Part shown: positions 27,399 through 40,300 of the stretch, piece by piece
Layout of the letters: each line of letters opens with the position of its first letter
How positions within the stretch are numbered: position 1 is the stretch's first letter
Source: Stercorarius parasiticus
Lineage: Eukaryota > Chordata > Aves > Charadriiformes > Stercorariidae
Direction of reading: 5' to 3'
Assembly: GCA_013396915.1 (NCBI GenBank)
Contig: VWZL01003476.1
Location: 62,001 to 126,000 of the forward strand
DNA length: 64,000 nucleotides
Notes under the pieces: model-generated
Seen by the model: the letters and a program-made list of their open reading frames with translations, nothing else
What the model was told of the DNA's origin: nothing
Database searches by the model: none
Program-made: the position numbers and the translations under genes

Positions 27399-30300
27399 TA
27401 CTTTGGTATCGAAGTGACCTGTTTAAATGCTGCTGGTGAATGCCGAGCTGATGGATGTCTCCAAGGCTCCGAGAGACAGAAGAAGAAAACACAGAAGTGG
27501 AACCTTCCTCCTACCCTGGAGGATGGGGACGAACACATGGTACTTCTCAAGCGTCAGCTGCACTCGAGGAAAGGGGCAAACTCAGCTGCAAGAGCTGAAG
27601 ACACGGTACAAGGCTAGTCCAACCTGGTTCTAGGAACTCAGATCTGGCGATGATCTAGAGAGGAGAATGAGACTCAAACATGTGCACTATTTCAGGAACT
27701 GAGGAAAATGCACCCCCTCTCAGCCTAGAGATGACACAGCTCCAAGGAAGGGGCTTTGGGCAGTCCCAGCCTATGAGACCCCCTCAGAGCAGAGGTGCAA
27801 ACATCAAGCCTCCAGACCCCTCCGGGCCTCAGTGGGTGTCTCCACACAGGGCATTTCCACTTTCCAATAGCTGGAGTCAGATCCTTGGGACAAAAGCACA
27901 AGCTGCTGGGGCTGGAAGCAAGAGAGGCTGTTTTAGTGCCTCTCTGTATTTTGGTCACGTTAGGCCAAAGACAGCTGGAGTCTGGGAACGATTCACATTG
28001 TGCTACTATATCAGAATCCTGCTGCTCTGAACCAGAGCTCTGCTGTGCTACAGTGCTTTGCACAAACACACAGAGAAGGCTTTCCTCTCCTACCAGCATC
28101 TGCCTGCGCTTGTCATCTGGCTAACCTGCAAGTCACAGCATCCACACTGCAAAGAGAAACTGTCACTGCTCAAAGAACAGGCTGATTTCAGAAATCACTG
28201 CAGTGTCTTTTCAGGGGTGCCTGAAACTCTAACCACCTCAAAAATCCCGTGCCATCAGGGTGCAAGGCCAGAGAGCACAGGTCAAGGTTCTCAGAAATGG
28301 GTCGTTCCATATCACCTACATCTTCATGTCAAGCAGCAGCAGGTAAACCGCAGGACGAAGGGAGATAGAAAGGCGAAGCAGAGCAGCACCAGAAACTACA
28401 ATGGAAGGATAGAAAAACCACACCAAAAACTGGAGAAGCAAGCTGTGGGTCTCTGAAAGGCATACATGCACTCACACCCAGGCGTAAGTTCTTGGACTGT
28501 TTATCAAGCTCAGGAAGGAAGAGGGATCGGTCTGCCAGAAAGATCAGAGATGCTGGGGCTGTCATATGATGCTCCCTTTAAGAAACAAAACCCACAGAGC
28601 GTGCACACACAGACAGAGAGGAAGCTACAAGGAAAGCCTTGAAAACAGCAGAGGAAACCCTAACCCCACCCCAGAGGTACTACCTTCAACTAAACCCCAT
28701 CCCAGAAGCTAATGAAAAGCACAGACACACTTGCATTATTTCAGGCAGGCAGGGGACAATTTTCTGTACTCCCCCGGCCCCTCCTGCCCTTACAACATAG
28801 TAATTGGACAAATCCTTTCTCAGCCTGGCTATGTAAAGGACAGGGAGTCCTGCCCAGTCCCGAGCCTCTCCTAAGGGTGCTTAGCTCCCTTTGGAAAAAA
28901 CACTTACTATGCAAGTGCACAGACATGCCAAATATCCCTTCCTCATTCACAGGAGCTTTGTCTCCAGCTGGTATAAAAATCAGTAGAGTCAATAAAGCTA
29001 CTGGCTGTGGACCCAGCTAGAAATGGAGGAAGGTTTGGCCAGCATAATGATTGTACCCTGGCCTAGGCAAGAGAGGTTGCCTCTTACCCTGTCAAGTAAA
29101 TCCTTGTACAAACTCCTCATACAACCCTACTCTGTTTACAACCACTGCAGAAAAAGGGAAGAAAAGCCTCAGCGGGTTGTTAAGAGGACATCGAGGCATT
29201 GCTGAGATTCCCATGCCTGCAAATGCAGGGAGGCCAGAGTGGGAAATACATCACAAGAGTCATACAGCATCAGATGCTCTCCTGCTCCGGTTTTTAACCG
29301 CTCATACATGAAGCCCAGATGGTTTCCAGAGTGAGGGAGAAGGGTGTGTTGCTTACACAAGCAATGCCATATTTCAGTAAATATCATATGCCATCCAGAC
29401 ATTCTGGACTGGATCCAATTTCCGTTAGGCTTTGCTCAACTGGGGACCTGGCTCCTCCAGCAGACAGCAAACTCCATTCGTGCTCAATGCATGTCTAAGG
29501 CAGATCCGTGTCTCAGGCAGACATACATTTTTACCAGATGATCCTTGTTACACCTGGCACGAAGAGAGGATTTCCAACGTTCAGCCAATAAACCTCTGCT
29601 TCCAGGCTTAGCTCAGACAGAGCAAGTTAACTCTTCCTCAACAGCACTGTGTAAGGCTGTGTGGGCCACAGCAACCTGCTTCTCCCACTCACCTCTCTGG
29701 GGATCCTCACAGTCTCCTCAGATTCCTTTCACGTGCTCCATCTCAGAACATCATGTGTACCTGCAGTGCTAGGAAGCACCTAGTCTATTTGTTTGATAAC
29801 TATCACAAAAGACTGGTACCCACACAATTGGTAATCCCCCAAAATGAGGCGTTAAAGTCTCTTTATAACATCAGATGGAAAAGAATATCTTTTTTCCTTT
29901 GGTCCTTTTCAAATGATAATTGTTACTGTTGTCTTTAAACTAACAGGGAAGAACTGAGGTAGGAGGCATTTCAGCAACCACCTCTTTAACATAGTAAGTT
30001 TAAAGAAATGAGGGAATTCTTCAGGATATACGTAGTCCCAGGGACAGACTTGTCCTTGATATAATACTCTAAACACAATTTTAAAAGATGGTCTCGCCAG
30101 TCCTGATTACTGCTTGCTACACTAGGAAGTCAGAGGTCTCTGCACAACCTTCATCTAGTAGCCTATCTGGCTTCAGGATCTTAAGGTAGCCAAGGCAAAC
30201 AAGGCCTCACCTGAGGAATTCTTGCAGACATGTTCTTTAGCCAAACTCACCTTTTCAGGTCACAGTACTCCAAAATACATGCATCCCTCAACCTGCCAAG

Positions 30301-30840
30301 GAGCAAATGTGACCCTTGTGAAAGAGCAGCAGTAGCAGGAACCAGCAAAACAAGGCAGGAACCATTTCCCCCAAAGATCCAACCTTTGTTTCCTCTGACC
30401 AGAATTTCAATGCCTACTTCTCTTTCAGAAAGCACAGCGCATCTTCCACGCAGCTTTACTAATACACTCCCTTTAAAAAGCAAGCAAAACTCTTGCAGGC
30501 TTGGCAGAGGGAGACTACATGTCTGACTCACTGGCAAAGGCAACAAAAGCAGGGCTCCTCTCCTACAGCCCATACAAACGAGACACACTAGAATGGACAA
30601 CTTTGTTGAAGCCAAACTAGAGACCTGACAGCTTTTCTGGCATTTAATTTGGACACCAAAGCTAAAAGCCACACACACTCATGAACCAGAATGGATTTAA
30701 CACAAAAAAAAAAAACAGTGAGCAAGTTCTGTTTCACTGAAGCTACAGGTTTAGTTGGCGCCAGCATTAACGTACTGGTCACGGCACAAGAGCTGGAGCA
30801 GCCACACAGCCGCTTCCTCCCTGCTAACATCTAATGGGCC

Positions 30841-31289
30841 GAAGCAGGAGACCCCACCTGGAGTACTGCGTCCAATTCTGGAGCCCCTACTACAAGAAAG
30901 ATATGGACGTGCTGGAACGTGTACAGAGAAGGGTCACGAGGATGATCGGAGGGCTGGAGCACCTCTCCTATGAAGACAGACTGAGAGAGTTAGGGTTGTT
31001 CAGTCTGGAGAAAAGGCGGCTCCGAGGAGACCTTATAGTGGCCTACCAGTATCTTAAGGGGGCCTACAAGAAAGCTGGTGAGGGACTTTTTAGGATGTCG
31101 GGTAATGGTAGGACTAGAGGGAATGGATTAAAACTAGAGGTGGTTCGATTCAGACTGGACGTTAGGAAGCAGTTCTTCACCATGAGGGTGATGAGACACT
31201 GGAACAGGTTGCCCAGAGAAGTGGTGGAAGTCCCATTCCTGGAAGTTTTTAAGGCCAGGCTGGACGGGGCTCTGAGCAACCTGATCTAG
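30841..31289 (+). pseudogene. CR1 ORF2 (reverse transcriptase protein) C-terminal fragment
   Basis: About 149 codons are open up to the native CR1 stop. The frame carries the hallmark C-terminal blocks of CR1 ORF2: [13 protein letters not shown], then [48 protein letters not shown] and [10 protein letters not shown]. The endonuclease and reverse-transcriptase domains are missing through 5' truncation, so it cannot be functional. The ATG at 30834 lies in flanking DNA and is not a native start. The absence of stops and frameshifts suggests a fairly young insertion. Confidence 0.92.
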
Positions 31290-31379
31290 TGGGAGATGTC
31301 GCTGCCCATTGCAGGTGGGTTGGAACTAGATGATCTTTAAGGTCCCTTCCAACCCTACAAATTCTATGATTCTGTGATA
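30841..31379 (+). mobile_element. CR1 LINE, 3' fragment with intact ORF2 C-terminus
   Basis: A 5'-truncated CR1 of about 540 bp. It starts inside ORF2, runs through the ORF2 stop at 31287-31289, and continues into a short 3'UTR with the near-terminal TGGAACTAGATGATCTTTAA. It ends in the ATTCTATGATTCTGTGAT-type tail. It belongs to a different CR1 subfamily from the elements at 2.4 and 42.8 kb, judged by its 3'UTR. Confidence 0.95.
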
Positions 31380-34300
31380 AAGCCACAGCATGAGGCACTG
31401 ATGAAGCTGTTCTTGCCTTCTTAAGGAGCACTAACATCAAGTCTGCAGAGCCTCTCTAGCTCATTTCTTCACTCTTCTGTGACTTCCTAGCTCACAGCTG
31501 AGAGTCTTTCCTCTTCCCAGCCCTCCCAGACCCTGTGCACTACATAATGCCTGAGTTCTCTCTGGTGTTGCATCTAAGCTCCCAAACAAAAGGCAGCACA
31601 TCATTCAGAATAAAGCCTCAAATAAACTTATCTCTCTGGGAGCAAAGGAGTTTATTTTAAAAAGCCAAACCAGGTATCTAATACATAAAGCAGCTCACTC
31701 AGATCAGAGCTCCAGGGAGGTTAGTCTCAGCCCATGAGGCATCGCTAAGCATCCCATTTTCAGTTGTTACACTGCTCAGAATACATGACTATCCCTAAAA
31801 CAAGGAGGAATAAACCAAAAAAACCCTCTTAAATCAGACCAAGTGGTGACATATTCCTCAAAAGCTCTGACAAGTTGTAACCATGAGTTTTTATAGCACG
31901 CACACACACCCCAGCAAGCTATGGGGTACCTTCCATGCTTCCTCAGCACCCTGGAACCTGGTGTTCACCTTGTTCAGACACTTCACTCAGTCCTTTTGCA
32001 AGCTCTGTGTGTCTGTGTACATCTCCCACGTCTACTCCTTCTGTGGGACTCACGCTGTAAATCTTGGTATTGCTACAGCAATTTCACAGTCTAATCACAT
32101 GCCTTGTTGCATTACCACAGCAGTGATAGCTGGTTGAACCACACACCACATCCTTGCAATTGTTTCTATTACTCACAATTGACTTATTTATTAAATTTCA
32201 GCTTGCCAAGCCTTGCCAGAAGATGAGCAAGATCCCTGTCACCCCTCCTTGCTGTTGATCAGAGTGGCAGAGGGCAGGTGAGTAGGCTGCGAGTTTGAGC
32301 TGTGAAACAGTCCCAGCAATTTTGTAAGGACAAGCTTTCTCCGGCAGCCAAGCTCCCTTGCATCTAAACACCAGAGCTTGAGTCCTGGGAAGTAAACTCT
32401 TGAATTGCAACAGAAATCAAAAGGGAAAGTAGATGCAAACAAAGCATAAATTAATTTGTGATTTTAGAGCAGACAAGTATTTCCACAGACTTGCCTGTAG
32501 CATGGCACCAGCTGCAGTCCCTGCATGCAGGTCTATCTCTGCACCCACGCTCACTTGCAGATCTACCTAAGAGCAATCCATAACAGAAAAGTGAAGTGCC
32601 TCTCGATGCAAGTAACTTTGCTTGTGGGGGATTTCCTAGGCTTGGAACAAACAGCCTGATGGCTCCTGGCTGCTTTGGAGGCCCAACCCACCATCTTGTG
32701 CCTCACAAACACTCTTCTGACAAAAGACTTTGACTCCTTGCTTTCAAAGGGGAACAAACAGAAGGCAAGTTCAGACAAGGCTCATGGCTGCTTGCCCAGC
32801 CAGGCCTCAGCTAGTCCTTCATAGTAAATATTTGTTCTTAATTACAGTGCCGTTTGCCCCGGGAGCTTGCCTGCAATCTGTAGGAGGGAGGGGGATTATG
32901 TTGTTGATAGGTAAATAATAGCCCTTTCATCCAGAGAACCCAGTGCATTTTCCAAAGATTAAAGCCTCCTGAATACTTTCCCCATAGGTTAGGGTAAGGA
33001 TTTTAAATCTTTGTCCCACTCAGGGGCATGCCAAAAACTCCCACAGTAGGTTCAGAGAGAGGGAGACTGGAGCTTCACTGCGACAGCTCCCCCTCCAGCC
33101 TTGCTGCGAGCAGGAGTCAAGTGGGACAAATTCAGCACTAGCAACTGGCAAAGCAGATGTTAGGCAGGATCTGGTCTGCCATCCTAATGTGAAGTGAGGG
33201 CAGGGTCTGCTGCTGATCAGCAGCATCAACCACATGACGCACCACACTGAAGCCAGGTGGCTGAAGTTAGATGGAGCCAGGAACAAACTCCATGCCTCCT
33301 TGTCCCCAGGTCCTGCTTCTGCCCAGCAGACAGCCATGCTCCTTCATGCCCAGCTCCTGTACGGAGAGCTCCCAAGGGCCTGGAGCATCTTCTAGGGAAG
33401 GGCAAGGCTCTGCACAAGCACAGAGCAGCCATGTGAAGCAATCCCACATATGACATGTGGAAAGTGGCCAGTTCTCACTCTTCCCAAAAGCTGACAAGCT
33501 TGAGTTTTGATCTTCCTGCACTCAGCTTCCAAAACATCATAAATACAAATATTTATCAGCAAGACTAAGGGAAACGTAAGCGAGACAGCTGACCTCTGCT
33601 CTGTCTGAGGACAAAGTGAGAAGTGACTTCCTCCCACCCACCACTAGAAAACCCATCTGACCCTCTGGGAGGCAGTGAAGGAACACAAGCATCCCCCTTC
33701 TCTCCAAGCCACTTAGCTAATGTCACTGACAAGACATCCAGTATCTCAGAGGTCAGAGCCAAGCTAGCTCCAGCCCCAGAACACATTACCCACTTCTTCC
33801 ATAAAAAAGAAAAAAAAGAAAACCAAACAAAAACAACAACAAACCCCCACCGTAAGCAAGCAAACCTATGTTCCTAATCCATTCCCAGTAACCACAGAGA
33901 GCAGAGGATAAATGCCTGTAAACACCAGAAATGAGAGGAGGCTTCAAAGAGAACTTTCAGAGGAAAACCAGACATGAAGAAGTCTGACACTATAATATTT
34001 AAAAATACAAAATGAACTGCTCTCCTTTCCTTCCATGTTCAGCCCATTGCTCATGAGAGTTGTTTTGCATGTCTCAGCTAGGCAGGAGCAGCCACAGAGA
34101 TGATACTGCACTTTTAATGCCCAGGAAAGCAATATAAACCCTCCAGCACCACCTCTGCTGCTCTGCCCCTCCTCATCTTATTTACAAGCAGATTTGCTGG
34201 GCTTGATTTTGTTCTTTCTAAATGTCACCCAAGCCTTTTTTTTTTTCCTCGAAACTCTGCTTAAAAAAAAATAATTTTAAAAAAGTGCCATTCCCTCTTC

Positions 34301-37300
34301 CCAGCTGTAATGGACGGGCCTGAAATCTGTTGCCAGCATCAATAAATACTTGTACAGTTCCTTTGTAACTTCATTCATCTCTCTCTACTGCAACACTTGA
34401 ATCATTTATCATTTTTCCCTCTTACCCAAGGTCTTCAAGTTCCTAGACAGAGATTTAATTAAGTCTCTGAAACCCCCCAGTCCAATACCCTCTACTAACA
34501 CACTCATGGTGAGCTGGACCCATATATGAAATCAGCTGTGGTGTGAGCAGTGGGAAAGAGAAAGATTTGCTCCATGCATCCTCCCCTCTCCAGTAATACC
34601 TCCAATAATTGGGAGACAGCCAGTCCCAGGCCCAACATCTGCGCTTTTACACAATCCCCAATTCCATGAGCAGTTAAAACAAATGGTTCATTGCATTATG
34701 TTCAGTAAAGGACTGCAGTGGATCTACGGGACCAGAAATGTGGCTGGTGTCAAGTCTTTCCTATGGTATGTTGCTATGTCTTACCCACATGAATCTCTTT
34801 ATGACATCCTTTAGAGGTTTACTTTGCTTCCTGCCACTAAATTCGTCAGGTAGGCTTCCTAGCTATTATGGTAGTTATAAGTTACATGGTTAGAGGCATA
34901 TTTTACAGTGTGCCTAAACAAGGAGTTAATCCTACAAATCTATGTAAGAAACACAGTATAAGAACAAGAAATCAACAAGGAGGAAAGTTTTGAAAGGCCA
35001 CTTTCAAACAATCCTTTGCTTACCCTTGACTGAGGCTGAATCTTTAACATAATAGTCTGCCAACAAGCCCCAAACTATCTAGACCCTCCACCTGTAAAAG
35101 AAAAAGGCATTTTAAAACCAAAAGCACCATTGGATCCCTGTAGCTTGCCCAGAGTCCCACTCCTGAGCAGTTCTGAGCCTTCCGAACCCTGATCACCAGC
35201 TTACAACCTTGTCAAAAATGGAAGAACTTGGATTTGGTCTTAATACACCTTCTTCCTTTGAAACGAACTGGGGGGAAGCAGCCAGGGGGCATAAGCAACT
35301 TTACAACTTTACATACAAAGAGTTGAAATGGAAAGAAAAAGTGTTCCAACAAATAAATTACTTTCAGATTAATGTTTTTTCCTTTCCTGATGCAGGACAA
35401 ACTAGCTTAAAATGCTAGCAAGGAAAGTACGTTTCTCCTAACTCTGTTCTCTAACACAGATGCAGACTACTACCAGAGAAGCAGAGAACAGGGATGAACA
35501 GATTTCTCATCAAAACCTGTAAGCCTGAAAAGAGCTACCAGGCAGTAGGAGCTACTACTGACTTCTTGAATAAACTCACTTTGAGACCAAAGCAAAAAGC
35601 CCAGGCTCTTGATCCTTACAGTCCCTTGAAGTAATGAGAAGAGGGATACACATATATTTAAGTTAATTCATTCAAAATCTCGGTGCACACCCCCTTACCT
35701 TTGGCAATACAGAGCATAAATATTCACCAGGGAATGGACCAGGGCAGGGGAGACCAGAAGAAACACTACACATCTTGTGAGTCACAGCAAGCCATAACAG
35801 AGGATTCATTAACTGGATTCAGGTGATCCTATTAGCTTTGCAATTGCTGTACATCAGGCTGCAGAGTAATTAGGGCTGCAATTCAAAAGGATTTACCAGA
35901 ACATTTTTTATTAAAACCCAGTTGTTGTTAATCAGCCTGACTAAAGTCTTCAGAGCTATTAGCCTGCTGCACAGAAGTCATAATTACTTCATCCGCTGTG
36001 GAAGAAGGCATCAAAGAAACTGCCTGGGATCATCTGCAGGTTTAGAGGACTAAAGGAAAGCCAAGGAATTCAATGGGACATCTCCTTTTGGCATCACCAC
36101 AGGCTTTTGACCAGGTTTCCAAGTGGAGCACTTGACAGGCCAGTGGAGAATGTAAGAACATCAAGCCTACACAGGAAGGATTTGCCAACGGAAGTATGCC
36201 AAGGCAACACCCAGATGTATTAGTTGACTCAGAGTTACTGAATAAGTCCTAATTGCTGCCTAAAAGTTTAGTGGTCCACCTGAATTACATGATCTCTATC
36301 TGCTGAGGATGTTTGGCCACTCTGCAACATCTCACAGAAGCGGGGCCCATATTTCCTCTTCCGGAGGGAGCATTTTTCAGTGCAGACAGACTCAACCACT
36401 CCAGAGAGGGGTAAAGGGCAAGCATCTCCTACCAGAGCAGTGGAGCATGATCAGCTCCTGGGTTTCTCAGTGTATGGCTAGCTGTGGGAACAGGAGAACA
36501 CATTCCAGCTCCAGTCCCTGGCCTCACTTCCACCAGGTTAAGGCAGGCGTGATTCAGGTGACAGAGAACTGGGTTTAACAAGTCCAGCCACAGGATTGAG
36601 AAAGGGTGAGGCACCGGGCACCTGCTGTCCTGCCCTGCTCTGCTTCCACGGACACTACACACACAGCCCTGTATGAGAGCAGGAGGGCAGAGGTACCAAC
36701 ATGGGCGAGAGGAGAAGAGATTTCCCTCTCCACCCTCTCAAACCAGGCTTGGTGAGTGTAGGACAGGGTCTCTGCGAGTCAGGCTGTCCCTCCTCTGCCA
36801 CCTGCACTGCCCATTCCCCTTCCTAGCCCCCTTTGCTCAGAGGTTTTCTACCAGTACACAGAACATTCTTTCCCAGTTTCATCCCCACCGTAGCAGCTGG
36901 CATCTGCAGCAACCACACCCACACCAGGAGGGAACCAGCAGGCAACACTGCCCAACTGTTAGATCATGAGACCACACTTTAATAGGTCCTGTGCCACCAG
37001 GTACTCCGTAAGAAACCCTGCCAGACCCTCCAAAACACAACACCCTCACCCATATTAAACAATACAGACAGTTTATCATCAGTCTAAACGGAAGCTCAGA
37101 AAGAAGAACATGATAAAAGAGCAAGTGGAAATATGCATGTACACACAGGCTGTGCGGATGTGGAAATAACATTAGGGCAATAACAAGTAGCCAACCCTCA
37201 CCACAGGCTCTGGAAGGGAGGAGATCTGCTTGTAATTACTAGGCACCTTCAGAAGAGATACTTTGACTTTTATGCTCTGGAGAGCCAAGACTCTGATGCA

Positions 37301-40300
37301 TTCTGCTCTGCCCAAGGTCTCTAAATAACTGATGTGATGCCTATCCCGCTGCCCAGCCTGGGCTTGCTGTGGTGGGAAGAGCATAGTGGACCTCTGACAG
37401 GGTGTCCCCCAAATATCCTGCTCAGTTGCATGGCACAGGAATTATAAAGGAGATTCTAACTAGTGCAGGGATGTACTTCTGAAGAAGAATATTCTGTTTT
37501 AATAAGCAGGCTAAATGAACATCTTAAATATCTTACTATTCCAAGGGGAGGGGATAAGGGGGATTTTGCCAGCTTCCCCTCCTTCAGCACTTCAAACACT
37601 CAAGCACATACGCCCTACAGGGAAGCCTGTACAATGTCTAAACCTAGCAAAGGTTTTACATCATTATGTTCGTACAACACCTAGCACAGGACTAATGAGG
37701 TAATGCAAATAATTAAACATAAAATCATGGTTGGCAGTTGACAGAAGAAGGGAGTTGGCTGGAACAGCTCATAGTGACAGTTTGTTCTTCCTTTGCCCTA
37801 ATTCAAATTGCAGAGGTGAAAAGTGCTGTCCTGCCTGGGAGGATCACAGTACAGCAGAGACAACGACCTCTCCAAATTTCCAGACCAAATAAACTGCTTG
37901 TTAACCGTCTGCAGTAACCAACTGCAGAGGGGATAAGTGTCTGGCTCTGACCTGCTAGCATCCTGCCAAAAAGGGTTAAAAAAGGAAAAAAATACAGACA
38001 CCTCCAAAGACTTCTGAAGTCTTCCCCAAATAAAGTAACAACAATAAAAATAGATCTGATCTTCATAAACCATCAATACTGAGCTTAACTAAACATTTTT
38101 TCTTTTACAGCTGGACACTAGAGCTAGGTGTACAACTTGGAACCAAATGCTTATCAAATGATATAGCTCCTATGTCAGTTCACAAGTTAGACACGAACAG
38201 ACTTCAGTTTTCATGACTTTACTCATCATACTCAATTACTCAGTGTATGGTTTATGTGAACGTATTTCACCTAATAGATAATTCACAAATTACTCCTTTG
38301 GTTCTCCAAATCACATGGCGACTTTCAAACATAAGATAACCTAAATTGCCTATTAAATTTGTATTCCAAGTGGAGACAGCTTCAAGGGACCTGATTTTCT
38401 AGACACTATTTATGGGCTATCTCACCACTGGTTTGAGGGGAACTTCCACAGTCACTTTTTAAAATCTAGGCCAGATTTCTCTTTTATTTGAAAGTCATGC
38501 AAAAAGTTTCCAAATTACAGACTCACATTTCACAGACACTGCTGAGAATAAACTATTAACCTTCCTGTGAAACTCACAAAAACTGCTGCATACATGGTCG
38601 GAAGTCCTATGTGCTGTTTCCCTTTGAATCCTTCTCAGTTGTTTTTTTCTCTGAAGGCTTCATTGAGCTCTACTGGACATAAATAAAAAAGCTAAACATC
38701 TCCTTTCCTGGTATATCACACCAATTGATACTTGACTCATAGACCTTCCAAGGCCTAGAAGGTTTTGCATTCTTAAGGGACTATGGCTCCAAAATGAAGA
38801 CTTTTTTCTATGTTTTCCTGTTTACACTTCCATTGTGTTGCAGCCCTAGTTTGCTTTTTTTTTCCAGGCAAAGCAAGAAACAGTTTCAATTAACAAATTA
38901 CAGGTTCCTGTAAATATTCTCTACTTGGGGAGGGTAAAGGAGGGATTTTTCAAGGCAGAGGAAGAATAAAAATAATAACAAAACACAGGATAAGGGTTAT
39001 AAAACTGAAAAGTAAACAGGCTAAGTAACTTCTTCAAATCCCTTGCACAGAAGACACCTGTCTTCCAGCAGGCATAGCAGAAGCAGTCATGTGAAGCAGC
39101 AAAAGGGGATATACAGAGACCCAACAGCAACTCAAGAGCCATGAGGCTTGCTAAAAGCCATTGGCCTTTATCAGAAAGGCATGCCAACAGCAGAACCACC
39201 CATTCCTCTCAGTCCGTGTCTGCAGGAAACATGATAAAAACCTTCACCAAAATATAAATAAGGAGTCAGGACTTGCCAGCTCGTTGTTTCACACAACAGC
39301 TGTGCCACAGGGGTGCTGCCTGGGATCACGTTCCTGCTGAGGTACTGAGGAAAGTGGAAGGCAAAAGACAGCACCCACCCTAAACTGGCTCTCACTGCTT
39401 ATTTTGGAGCCACACACCTGAAGTCATGCTTAGAGCCAGGAAAGAGGAAGACATAGACTAGAGGTAGGCTGTGCTCTTCATTCAATGCTTTGCTCTCTGC
39501 TCACCAAGAGTATCTGACTGCAGGCAATTAAAACTGGCTCCCTGCTCTTTGGTGTTGTTTGTTGCTCTGTATTCTTGTCTGCAGTCACCTGTAATGGAGC
39601 ACACAACAAAACTCCCCAATTTCCCCACCCTGCTCTTCCAGACATCGCAGTTCACCCAAACCCCAAGATCGGATGCTCACTCAGAAAAGGCCTCCACTTT
39701 CAGGAAACTGGTTACTTCCACCAAAGCTGCCTTTGTAGCAAGTATAATGAATGAAGAATGCCCTAAGGAGAAAGAAGACAAGCGAGAGTTTGGCGCAGAA
39801 CGTCCACCCCGCCCTGCTCACTGAACACCAGTCCCTCCCAGTGCTGTGAAGTGCATTTACCAGGGCTGCCCTAGAGCCGGACCTGAAGTCAGCCTGAAAC
39901 CCCACCCTAAGATCCTGCTGTGTACTCTGCACCTCCTCCTGGCCAAGCCTTCTCTTTTTCAGGGGTTCCCACATGGCAGGACGTTGCTGCTTACATCTCT
40001 CCAGAGGAGACCAGGTGGGGATGGCTATAGATCAGGACTCCAGCAGTTGGGTACTGCAGCATGACACCTTATGCCTAAGCTTAGAGCAGGCCTTGGAGAA
40101 GACGGCTGGGCCATGAGTTTCTGTGAAAGCTGGTTTGTTAAAAGCTCAGGGCTCAATCCCTGCTCTGCCACCAACTGTCTGTTGATGGCTCAGTCCAGGG
40201 TCTGCTCGCAGCCTGTGTAGGACATTCCTTTCCCCCTACCTCCTGCCTGGCTGAGCACCTTGTTGCTGACATGCGCCTTCCACAGCCAGCCTGCAGCACA

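Larger units (their letters stand above)
13559..30840. other. Intergenic sequence, no gene recognised
   Basis: About 17 kb without a supportable gene. Open frames up to 162 codons (for example minus strand 21657-22145) lack recognisable domains. Contents noted: an AT-rich enhancer-like block at 16290-16860, a 35-bp pure purine tract at 27364-27398, and poly(A) or poly(T) runs such as those near 17159, 18500 and 23055. Confidence 0.55.

Noticed and set aside
31942..31965. Possible RE1/NRSF silencer site
   Set aside because: Only the left half (TCAGCACC) fits well. The right half departs from the consensus at several positions.
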